Assembly (NCBI GenBank): GCA_031290095.1 | Contig: JAITOF010000092.1 | Coordinates: 1 to 54,472 of the forward strand | DNA length: 54,472 nt | Source of the DNA: Candidatus Methanoplasma porotermitis | Lineage (GTDB): Archaea > Thermoplasmatota > Thermoplasmata > Methanomassiliicoccales > Methanomethylophilaceae | Direction: 5' to 3' | Shown: positions 1 through 7,550 of the stretch, in pieces | How the letters are laid out: each line of letters begins with the position of its first letter | How positions within the stretch are numbered: the stretch's first letter is position 1 | Notes under the pieces: generated by a model | Database searches by the model: none | The model's input: only the letters and a program-made list of their open reading frames with translations | What the model was told of the DNA's origin: nothing | Translations under genes and position numbers: made by a program

Positions 1-119
1 CTGCTTATCGGCTCCAGCGCAGGCGCCACGGCGGCGGCCCCCATTAGTATGATGGTCGATGCCATCAGCAAGGCGGCCAGGGTTATTTTTCCCGGTACGA
101 ACTCCTTTTTTATCCCCAT
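1..119 (-). CDS. N-terminus of an exported or membrane-anchored protein (partial)
   Basis: An ATG at 119 opens a minus-strand frame that runs off the left edge after 39 codons. The residues begin with a short basic stretch (MGIKKEFVPGK) followed by a hydrophobic Ala/Leu/Met-rich segment, which fits a signal peptide or an N-terminal membrane anchor. No Shine-Dalgarno sequence precedes the ATG, but a TATA-like run (139-146) lies about 24 bases upstream, so the message is probably leaderless. The function cannot be read from so few residues. Confidence 0.55.
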   Translation of the reverse strand, partial: MGIKKEFVPGKITLAALLMASTIILMGAAAVAPALEPIS

Positions 120-138
120 GCGTTGGGGAAAACGGGGA

Positions 139-146
139 TATATTTG
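139..146 (-). promoter_or_regulatory. TATA box of the left-edge exported protein
   Basis: On the minus strand this AT-rich element (AAATATAT) is centred about 24 bases before the ATG at 119, the archaeal TATA-to-start distance for a leaderless transcript. The rest of 147-341 holds no recognisable gene, only AT-rich sequence. Confidence 0.4.
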
Positions 147-341
147 TAATTAACCCGACATTTAGAAGTCTTAACACAGACACTCCATTATATACTGCAT
201 AGACAACCATCCGCCCACCGCCCCATCCTCGAACAAGTTTACCGAAGGATATTGAAAATGAGAACAACGTAGGAATGACGAACATCGCCTCCGACAGATC
301 GAACTGCATAAGGCAGCGCGACCGTCGTCTATGAATGGATA

Positions 342-1859
342 TCACTCTCTGCGCAGGCGTATCTTCTGGTTTGGGCTGTTCACCCTGTCCGGGTACAGGT
401 ATTCCGCCTTCCCGCCGTCGATCATTCTGCCGACCGCGCCAATCAGGCCTTTTGTAGTTGCCGAATATCCCATCTTCTGCGATATCTCCCTCATAGAAAG
501 ACTGCCTTCTTTTTTCAGCAGGTCTGACAAAAGCCTGTCCACCTCTTCTGCCGTCCGGCGCACCCTCTTCTTGTTTTCGAGGGGGCCGTCCGCGTCGTGG
601 TTTTTAATGAACCCGGCATGGACGGGGAGTATTGCAGTGAAGTATGTCCTATCCTCGTCAGTATCGAAAACTGGAAGTTCGGACCCGTTCGCCTGCATGG
701 CCCTGACCATCAGAGGAACGCCGGTGTTCCTCCCTTCGACCAGTTTAAGCTCCTTCAAGAAATCGCCTATGCGCCTGTTCCGGTTGAACTTGGACACCAT
801 GCGCCTTTTCTTGATGTCGTCTGCCGATATCGATCTGTCCGGGCCGGGGATGCTTGTGATCTCCATCATTTCCGGAGTTATCGTGACCGTGATCGGTTCT
901 GGAATCTGATAGCTTTTGTGATATACTGCGTTCGAAAGGGCCTCTTCTACCGCGGAGTAGGGGTAATTGAAGAACCTTGCGGCTTCAGGTCGACCTTGGA
1001 TCTTGACGACTTTTTCCGTGATGATATAATTTTTAATATAATTGAGAGAATCCTTCAGCTGCCTGTCCAACGGCCCTGCGAACACCTTTTCCGTCATCCC
1101 CGTTCCCGTGGGGTCCGGCTTGTCGACTACTTCTATGCGAGCATATCTGAAGAAATTGTCTGGCCTGTCGTTGAAGAACATAAGTCCTGCGTTCACCGGC
1201 CTGACGCACTCCGGCGGCCCTCTGGCCAGGCGCAGGTTGTATGCGAGGTCCGTCAGCGAGACATCGACCGACGTCTCGAACAGCTCACTTTCAATCCCAT
1301 AGAGGTAATCTGAGATCAAGTTAGGCTTAAGGTCCTGAAGAACTGCGTTGTTGTTCGCCCTGTCGTCGAAAGGAAGCGTCTCCGACAGCTGGAAAAGCTC
1401 CTTCTCTTCGGATGGATTGGCACGCATCGTGGCCGACGCCTTTCTGATGTAGTGCGCCTTTTCCGATTTTGTCCTGTCCGCAACGAGTTTCGCAGGACAC
1501 TTGTAAGGGCGTGCGTCACCGCCCGGGACCCATATGACGAGGATGTCCGCGTCTCTGTAAACCGCATGTTCGACGACGGGGATGTATCTTGGTTCGATCA
1601 GATTGCATATCCGTACCAGCTCCTTGCAGGTCCGGTCGATCGAATCGACGTTCAGTCCCGACACTGGTATCTTGGGCCTGCCGTTCTCTTCATCAATTCC
1701 AAGCACCACGTATCCTCCGCCCCAGTTATCGATGTCGTTCGCAAAGGCGCAAATCGTGTGCAACACGCGTTCTGGATTCCAATCCTTCTTGTACTCTATG
1801 CGGGCGCCTTCTACAACGCGTCGCTCCAACAAATCCATGATATTGATTGGCAATGCCAT
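342..1859 (-). CDS. AlbA_2 (Schlafen-like) putative transcriptional regulator with GHKL-type ATPase domain
   Basis: A 505-residue protein. Residues about 10-140 look like the AlbA_2/Schlafen DNA-binding domain (RIEYKKDW near 20, a glycine-rich GGGYVVLGI near 47-55). Residues about 290-420 resemble the C-terminal HATPase_c_4 region of 'RecG-like' regulators, with EALSNAVYHKSY at 306-317. The last 75 residues look like a winged helix. These proteins are usually called transcriptional regulators; their targets are mostly unknown. The start at 1859 is preceded by a weak GGGA and, 15 bases further up, by a 12-bp tandem array that overlays the expected promoter position, which suggests autoregulation (inference). 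A second family member lies at 52510-53880. Confidence 0.8.
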   Translation of the reverse strand: MALPINIMDLLERRVVEGARIEYKKDWNPERVLHTICAFANDIDNWGGGYVVLGIDEENGRPKIPVSGLNVDSIDRTCKELVRICNLIEPRYIPVVEHAVYRDADILVIWVPGGDARPYKCPAKLVADRTKSEKAHYIRKASATMRANPSEEKELFQLSETLPFDDRANNNAVLQDLKPNLISDYLYGIESELFETSVDVSLTDLAYNLRLARGPPECVRPVNAGLMFFNDRPDNFFRYARIEVVDKPDPTGTGMTEKVFAGPLDRQLKDSLNYIKNYIITEKVVKIQGRPEAARFFNYPYSAVEEALSNAVYHKSYQIPEPITVTITPEMMEITSIPGPDRSISADDIKKRRMVSKFNRNRRIGDFLKELKLVEGRNTGVPLMVRAMQANGSELPVFDTDEDRTYFTAILPVHAGFIKNHDADGPLENKKRVRRTAEEVDRLLSDLLKKEGSLSMREISQKMGYSATTKGLIGAVGRMIDGGKAEYLYPDRVNSPNQKIRLRRE

Positions 1860-1874
1860 TTTAGTCCCTGTTGA

Positions 1875-1994
1875 CTTATGGTTAAACTTATGGTTAAACT
1901 TATGGTTAAACTTATGGTTAAACTTATGGTTAAACTTATGGTTAAACTTATGGTTAAACTTATGGTCAAACTTATGGTCAAACTTATGGTCAAA
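1875..1994. repeat. 12-bp tandem repeat array, 10 units, over the AlbA_2 gene promoter
   Basis: Ten head-to-tail copies of a 12-mer: seven of CTTATGGTTAAA (1875-1958) followed by three of CTTATGGTCAAA (1959-1994), then a broken copy. On the coding strand of the neighbouring gene the unit reads TTTAACCATAAG. The array begins 15 bases upstream of that gene's start, so the TATA position for a leaderless or short-leader transcript falls inside it. All reading frames through it are open, giving ISLT/MVKL-type peptide repeats, but these are a by-product of the 12-base period and are not annotated as genes. Confidence 0.9.
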
Positions 1995-2047
1995 CTTAGG
2001 TCTGTTCGGCCACGATCGTCAGACCTTTGCCTCGTCTCGACACGTGT

Positions 2048-2560
2048 TCAGACGTTCGGATCGCGACATAAACGTGCTTTTTCGATCATGTCGGGGCCGA
2101 TATGGCAGTACCCGGACGGGTTCTTGTCCAGATACTTCTGGTGATATTCTTCGGCCTCGTAATATCCTGACAGCGGAAGGCATTCGATGACGATTTTTTC
2201 ATGGAGTCCTTCCTGGAGCTTGGCAAGAGCCTCTTTTATCGCCGCCGAGTCCTTTTCGTCCGTGTAATAAATCCCGCTACGGTACTGCGTCCCCCTGTCG
2301 TTGCCCTGCCTGTTCAGAGTCGTCGGGTCCACGGCTTCGAAGAATGTCTTCAAAAGGAAATCGAGGCTGACCTCTGTATCGTCGTAATCCGCTTTAACGG
2401 TCTCGGCATGGCCCGTCCCCATGAAGCACACTTCCTTGTAAGTGGGGTTCTCTGTCTTTCCGTTAGCGTAGCCCACGGAGGTGGACTTCACCCCCGGTAT
2501 GGAGGAGACGTACTTCTCCAGCCCCCAGAAGCAACCGCCTGCAAGATATATCGTCTTCAT
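2048..2560 (-). CDS. msrA: Peptide methionine sulfoxide reductase MsrA
   Basis: A 170-residue protein that reduces methionine-S-sulfoxide in proteins. The N-terminus MKTIYLAGGCFWGLEKY carries the MsrA signature GCFWG with catalytic Cys10; SVGYANG, YKEVCFMGTGHAE and YHQKYLDKNP are further family blocks. The frame extends 35 codons upstream, but the ATG at 2560 is preferred because it has GAGG four bases upstream and places the catalytic motif at the usual distance from the N-terminus. A TATA-like TTAAATATCC (2586-2595) lies about 30 bases upstream. Stand-alone, on the same strand as the glyA pair and separated from it by a terminator-like hairpin. Confidence 0.95.
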   Translation of the reverse strand: MKTIYLAGGCFWGLEKYVSSIPGVKSTSVGYANGKTENPTYKEVCFMGTGHAETVKADYDDTEVSLDFLLKTFFEAVDPTTLNRQGNDRGTQYRSGIYYTDEKDSAAIKEALAKLQEGLHEKIVIECLPLSGYYEAEEYHQKYLDKNPSGYCHIGPDMIEKARLCRDPNV

Positions 2561-2617
2561 TTTCCTCGTCTTCGGACAGAGTTGCGGATATTTAACCCAG
2601 CGTAAAAATAAAGGTGC

Positions 2618-2638
2618 GACGGGCGTGCGACGCCCGTC
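2618..2638 (-). terminator. Hairpin terminator after the coiled-coil gene
   Basis: Perfect 8-bp inverted repeat GACGGGCG / CGCCCGTC around a 5-base loop, immediately downstream (minus strand) of the stop at 2643 and followed on that strand by a T-rich stretch (CTTTATTTTT). Confidence 0.6.
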
Positions 2639-2642
2639 TGTT

Positions 2643-2909
2643 TCACTTCTTCTTTTGTTTCTCAAGCTCGTCGATGCCGTCGTAGAGCCGGCTTATCTCT
2701 TCGCAGAGCTTCTTCACGTCCTCGCCGATATCGAAGGAGCCGTCAGAAGAGGCCAGCCTGTAAACGATCTCGCCTATCTCCCTCTGCTTCTTCTCGACGT
2801 CTCTTTTCTTGTCGTTGATCTTCGAGTTCACGCCTACGTTCGACACTGCATCGGACGTGGAGTCTGCCACGCCGTTGATGCCGTCCTTTATGCTGTTCAA
2901 TATTCCCAT
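2643..2909 (-). CDS. Small coiled-coil protein, unknown function
   Basis: An 88-residue protein beginning MGILNSIKDGINGVADS. The first third is Gly/Ser/Val-rich; the rest is highly charged and heptad-like (KINDKKRDVEKKQREIGEI and a Lys/Glu-rich tail), so a coiled coil is likely. It starts four bases after the glyA stop, with GGTGGAGTGAT as Shine-Dalgarno inside the end of glyA, so the two are probably co-transcribed. I do not recognise a family. A terminator hairpin follows. Confidence 0.7.
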   Translation of the reverse strand: MGILNSIKDGINGVADSTSDAVSNVGVNSKINDKKRDVEKKQREIGEIVYRLASSDGSFDIGEDVKKLCEEISRLYDGIDELEKQKKK

Positions 2910-2913
2910 TGTA

Positions 2914-4194
2914 TCACTCCACCAGTTTGTGGTAACCGTATGCCGGCTCCCCCTCGTTGAAACAGTATTTGATGCCCGTGAAGTTCTTTTTGAAGGCCTT
3001 CACGTCCTCTTTGACCTTCTTCGGGTCCTCCTTCCTCACCACTCTTGCGATGAAAGAGGCCACGTCTTTCATGTCGTCCTCCTTCATGCCGATGCGGGTC
3101 ATCTCCTGCGCGCCGAACCTCAGCCCGGACGGGCGGACGGCGCTCGTGTCGCTCGGAAGCATGTTCTTGTTACATATTATATTGGCATCCTCGAGCAACT
3201 GTGCGCATTCCTTCCCGCCGCCGAACTGCGAGACATCGACTGCGATCGCATGGGAGCGGGTGAAGCCGAGGTCAGGGCACAGCACGGGCACTCCGAGCTC
3301 GTGGAGGGACTGCCCCAAGGCGCGTGCGTTCTTGCACGCCTGCGAGGCGTAGTCCTTCGCAAAGACGTCCATTTCTGCGAGGGATATGGCAAGCGCGGCC
3401 ATCGCATGGAGGTGATGGCTCGAGGTGACTCCGGGGAACACAGCCTTCTGAATCTTCTTCTCCTGCTCCTCTGTTATGTTTGAGGCAAGGATGATTCCGT
3501 GGTTGGGCCCGGGGAACGTCTTATGCGTGGACGCGGACACTATCTGGATGCCGTCGTCGAAGGGTTTTTGGAACTGCCCCCCGGCGATAAGGCCGAGGAC
3601 ATGCGCGCAGTCTTCCCAGACGAGGCACCCTATCTCGTCGAACGTAGGTTTCAACTCCTTCACCGGCGGCGGGAACAGGAACACCGACAGGCCGAACTGT
3701 GCGATCTTCGGCTTTTCTTTTTTAAGAAGCTTAATCGTTCCGTCGACGTCCAAGTTCATGTCCTCGACGCTGAACGGATAGTTGACAGAGCGTACTGCCC
3801 TCTGGCCGAAGGCGCCGAATTCGCAGGTGGATATGTGCGCGCCCTGTGCTAGCGCACAGGTGGTTATCGTGTCGCCCGGTTCGGCGAACGCGAACAGGAC
3901 GGCCATGTTGGCGACGGTGCCGGATATCGGCCTTAGGTCGGCAAAGTCGGATTTGAACAGCTTCTTGGCCATCTCGGTCGCTTTCTCTTCAACCCTGTCG
4001 ACGAATATGTTCCCCTGGTAGTACCTCTTGCCCGGCAGACCCTCCGCATACCTGTCTGCGAAGTCAGATATGAGCATCTCCTTGGCCAGCGGGCTCATCA
4101 GGTTCTCGGATGCGATCATCGGGATGCACTCCTCGAACCATTTGTTGTGAGCCATGACCTCCTGTCTGATGTAACGTGCGTCATCCAACGTCAT
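2914..4194 (-). CDS. glyA: Serine hydroxymethyltransferase (GlyA-type, PLP enzyme)
   Basis: A 426-residue fold-type I PLP enzyme interconverting serine and glycine with a C1-carrying pterin. Visible SHMT blocks are ECIPMIASENLMSP near the N-terminus, AEGLPGKRYYQGN, and STHKTFPGPNHG with the PLP-binding lysine at about residue 225. The ATG at 4194 is chosen over one 16 codons upstream because it begins MTLDDARYIRQEV, the usual N-terminal region, and a TATA-like CTTTTTTAACC lies about 34 bases upstream. The sequence is divergent from bacterial SHMT around the lysine (EDCAHVLGLIAGG instead of the usual DMAHVAG), so whether it uses tetrahydromethanopterin or tetrahydrofolate is open. A small coiled-coil gene follows in the same transcript. 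Confidence 0.9.
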   Translation of the reverse strand: MTLDDARYIRQEVMAHNKWFEECIPMIASENLMSPLAKEMLISDFADRYAEGLPGKRYYQGNIFVDRVEEKATEMAKKLFKSDFADLRPISGTVANMAVLFAFAEPGDTITTCALAQGAHISTCEFGAFGQRAVRSVNYPFSVEDMNLDVDGTIKLLKKEKPKIAQFGLSVFLFPPPVKELKPTFDEIGCLVWEDCAHVLGLIAGGQFQKPFDDGIQIVSASTHKTFPGPNHGIILASNITEEQEKKIQKAVFPGVTSSHHLHAMAALAISLAEMDVFAKDYASQACKNARALGQSLHELGVPVLCPDLGFTRSHAIAVDVSQFGGGKECAQLLEDANIICNKNMLPSDTSAVRPSGLRFGAQEMTRIGMKEDDMKDVASFIARVVRKEDPKKVKEDVKAFKKNFTGIKYCFNEGEPAYGYHKLVE

Positions 4195-4327
4195 ATGATT
4201 CAATGCGTGTAATGCGGAACGGTTAAAAAAGCGTTCGTACAATCCTGCGGAAGTTATGACGTTCCTGTGGACGCAAAAGCGCTCATGGCCTTAAACCGGT
4301 CCGCCGACCGGAATATCTTGTCCGTTT

Positions 4328-5281
4328 TCATCCCGACGCTTTCGCAACGTACAGGTGCGTCAACCTGGCGGACACGAGATCCCCCATCATTATGCATTTG
4401 ACGTTCTTCTCCAGGCATCCTGACCCGTTCGCGTCATAGGTTGCTATCTCAAATCCCTTCTCTTTCAGAATGTCCATCGACGTGCAGGTCATGTTTTTAA
4501 TCCACAGCGACGCACCCTCGTCATAAAGCACCACGGGGACGAACAGTCCGTGATTGGAGTCTCCCGTCCATCCTACGATCTCGTTGTGGTTGAACTCCGG
4601 CAGAAATCCGCAGAAGGATGGAAATCCTGTGTTCTCGCCGATCTGCATCCTCCATCTGACGGCGGACGACCTCATGCTCCCGATGCTGTATATTACGGGT
4701 ATCTTGTCCACCAGCATCGATGCCATGCGCTCCACGCGACTCTCGCAGACTAGGCTGTCGCGATACCTTTTCAATTCGGGGATCAGCGCCTTAAGGTCGG
4801 TCGCGGCTTTGCAGACACCCATAGACTCGACGACGACGGCCAAACTCCCCAGGATGTATCCGAGCGCGTCTTTTGACACGAGCCCCTGCGGCAGCCTGAC
4901 GACGCAATCGCCGTTGGACAAGCCCCTCTCTAGAAGTTCTCCGCCGGATGTGACGCACACGGCAACACAACCCCGGGCGCGTAACCTGTCATAAGCGGCG
5001 AGGGCCTCGGCCGTGTCTCCGGAATAGCTCACCACTATGGCGGTCGTGTTCTTGTCGACCCATCCAGGAAGCTCGGCGCCGCGGACGACGCATATCTGCG
5101 ACCTAGACTGGCAGTCCATGTAGTCGGATAGGATCTCGCCCGCAAGCGCCGACGTCCCGACGCCGAAGACGCACACGTCCCCTTCAGGCCGCGAGCGCAC
5201 GGCAGATTGAGACTTAAGCGATTCTTCTATTTGCTCAGGCAACATTGCCGCCCACTGGAATTTGTCCGATTCAGCCGTCAT
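4328..5281 (-). CDS. Bifunctional phosphoglucose/phosphomannose isomerase-like SIS-domain protein
   Basis: A 317-residue protein of the archaeal/bacterial PGI-PMI family. The first SIS domain carries VFGVGTSALAGEI and the phosphosugar-binding VVSYSGDTAEAL (about 83-94). The second half has RWRMQIGEN and PEFNHNEIVGW (about 212-241), typical of the C-terminal PGI/PMI domain with its catalytic Glu/His region. It would interconvert glucose-6-P or mannose-6-P with fructose-6-P. Divergent to the rib operon. A TATA-like GATATAAAAG (5305-5314) is centred 28 bases before the ATG and there is no Shine-Dalgarno, so it is probably leaderless. Confidence 0.88.
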   Translation of the reverse strand: MTAESDKFQWAAMLPEQIEESLKSQSAVRSRPEGDVCVFGVGTSALAGEILSDYMDCQSRSQICVVRGAELPGWVDKNTTAIVVSYSGDTAEALAAYDRLRARGCVAVCVTSGGELLERGLSNGDCVVRLPQGLVSKDALGYILGSLAVVVESMGVCKAATDLKALIPELKRYRDSLVCESRVERMASMLVDKIPVIYSIGSMRSSAVRWRMQIGENTGFPSFCGFLPEFNHNEIVGWTGDSNHGLFVPVVLYDEGASLWIKNMTCTSMDILKEKGFEIATYDANGSGCLEKNVKCIMMGDLVSARLTHLYVAKASG

Positions 5282-5352
5282 TTCGGAATCGTTATATTAT
5301 GCGGGATATAAAAGCAGACTGCAATATGCATCAGATAGCTACCTATTGTTTT

Positions 5353-5392
5353 GTAGATAATAAATAATCATTTATATCATAGTCATATCTAC
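5353..5392. promoter_or_regulatory. Rib operon promoter with a flanking dyad
   Basis: The TATA box (CATTTATATCAT, 5369-5380) of the rib operon sits between GTAGATA (5353-5359) and its exact inverted copy TATCTAC (5386-5392). Predicted transcription start is about 5400, leaving a 27-base leader with a Shine-Dalgarno. Arms on both sides of a core promoter suggest a regulator site. The archaeal riboflavin regulator RbkR is a known candidate regulator for such operons, but I cannot confirm its motif here. Confidence 0.45.
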
Positions 5393-5426
5393 GAACAAGG
5401 AGAACGAGAGGGGGGTGGTGGTCTCT

Positions 5427-6137
5427 ATGTCCTTCAAAAAGGTCCTCAACGATATAAAAAACGGAAAAATAATTCTTGTGTATGATTTCGACGATCGCGA
5501 ACGCGAGGCAGACATGACGATCGCGTCGCAGTTCGTCACGGTAGACGCTCTTAGGAGAATGAGGCATGACGCAGGCGGGCTGGTCTGCACTACGACGCCT
5601 AACAGGCTTGCCGCGGACCTCGGCCTCCCGTTCCTTTCAGACGTGTTTTGGGACGCGAGGGAAAAGTATCCCCTGCTCGAGGCGATGGCCCCCAACGACA
5701 TACCCTATGACAATACGAAATCATCCTTTGGAGTGACTCTTAACCACAGGAAGACCTACACAGGCATCACCGACGCAGACCGCGCCCTTACAATAACCGA
5801 ATATGTGAAAACGATATTCGGAGACGCGCCCGTCGACCAGAAGATTCGCGACCTAGGCAATAACTTCAGGGCGCCCGGCCATGTTCATCTGCTGAACACG
5901 ACAAAGAAGATCCTCAAGACGCGCCGTGGACATACAGAGCTGTGCACTGCGCTGATGTACATGGCTGGCGTCCACCCCTCTGCCACCCTTTGCGAGATGA
6001 TGGGCGACAACGGCGGCGCCACGGGAAAGGACCGCGTCATGGAATATGCGGAGAAGAACGACATGAGCTTCATCACAGGCGACGAGATAATCTCGGCTTG
6101 GGACGATTATCTGGAGAGGACCGGGGCAGACCTGTGA
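5427..6137 (+). CDS. ribB: 3,4-dihydroxy-2-butanone 4-phosphate synthase
   Basis: A 236-residue enzyme converting ribulose 5-phosphate to formate and the four-carbon riboflavin precursor. Family features are the acidic Mg-binding loop YDFDDREREADM (about 19-30), YTGITDADRA, and the C-terminal RRGHTELCTALM with the metal-binding His. Start: ATG at 5427 follows GGTGGT at the right spacing; an in-frame GTG four codons earlier is possible. First gene of the ribB-ribL-ribC-ribH operon. The archaeal enzyme stands alone, without the GTP cyclohydrolase II fusion of many bacteria. Confidence 0.95.
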   Translation: MSFKKVLNDIKNGKIILVYDFDDREREADMTIASQFVTVDALRRMRHDAGGLVCTTTPNRLAADLGLPFLSDVFWDAREKYPLLEAMAPNDIPYDNTKSSFGVTLNHRKTYTGITDADRALTITEYVKTIFGDAPVDQKIRDLGNNFRAPGHVHLLNTTKKILKTRRGHTELCTALMYMAGVHPSATLCEMMGDNGGATGKDRVMEYAEKNDMSFITGDEIISAWDDYLERTGADL

Positions 6138-6141
6138 TACG

Positions 6142-7034
<893 letters not shown>

Positions 7035-7046
7035 GAGGTGTAATAA

Positions 7047-7463
7047 ATGAAAGCATACAAGCTAGGGCTGGTGGCGGCGGAGTTCAACTTCGACGTCACA
7101 TCGATGATGATTGAGAGGGCGAAGGCCGAGGCCGACTTCCTCGACGTGAAGATAACCAAGACCATAATGGTTCCCGGCGTGATGGAGATACCCCTTGCGG
7201 TCCAGACTCTCCTCGAGAAGGGCGACGTGGATGCCGTCATCACTCTTGGAGCGGTGATCAAAGGCGAGACGAAGCATGACGAGGTGGTCATAGCACAGGC
7301 GTCCAGGCTCATCTCTGACCTTCAGCTGAAACACGGCAAGCCCGTGGCGTTCGGCGTGACCGGCCCCGACATGACTCAGCTCCAGGCGATGGACCGCATC
7401 GAGAAGGGAAGGGATGTCGTCGACACTGCGGTGAAGATGCTGAAAAGGCTTGAGAAGATATGA
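7047..7463 (+). CDS. ribH: 6,7-dimethyl-8-ribityllumazine synthase
   Basis: A 138-residue enzyme condensing the RibB product with the ribitylamino-uracil. The family loop LGAVIKGETKHDEVV (68-82, His77 catalytic) and FGVTGPDMTQLQAMDR are present, as are the substrate-binding VAAEFNFDVTSMM and VPGVMEIPLAV. A strong GAGGTG precedes the ATG. Last gene of the operon, followed by a perfect hairpin. The earlier archaeal steps (ArfA/B/C) and the riboflavin kinase are not in this window. Confidence 0.95.
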   Translation: MKAYKLGLVAAEFNFDVTSMMIERAKAEADFLDVKITKTIMVPGVMEIPLAVQTLLEKGDVDAVITLGAVIKGETKHDEVVIAQASRLISDLQLKHGKPVAFGVTGPDMTQLQAMDRIEKGRDVVDTAVKMLKRLEKI

Positions 7464-7467
7464 GGCA

Positions 7468-7490
7468 TCAGGGGCGCGACGCGCCCCTGA
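7468..7490 (+). terminator. Hairpin terminator after the rib operon
   Basis: Perfect inverted repeat TCAGGGGCGCG / CGCGCCCCTGA around one base, five bases after the ribH stop, followed by a short T-rich run. A second small hairpin (GGGCG-CTC-CGCCC, 7520-7532) lies just before the convergent gene end at 7551. Confidence 0.65.
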
Positions 7491-7550
7491 AGTCATTTTA
7501 AATCAGGATTGAAAGACGGGGGCGCTCCGCCCGCCTTGTATGCGTAGCAG

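Noticed and set aside
1811-1993. Open frame encoding repeated ISLT peptides (and MVKL/LWLN on the other strand)
   Set aside because: All frames are open because the DNA repeats every 12 bases; no start signal or protein character outside the array.
1875-1994. CRISPR-like array
   Set aside because: Units are 12 bp with no spacers, and no cas genes are nearby.
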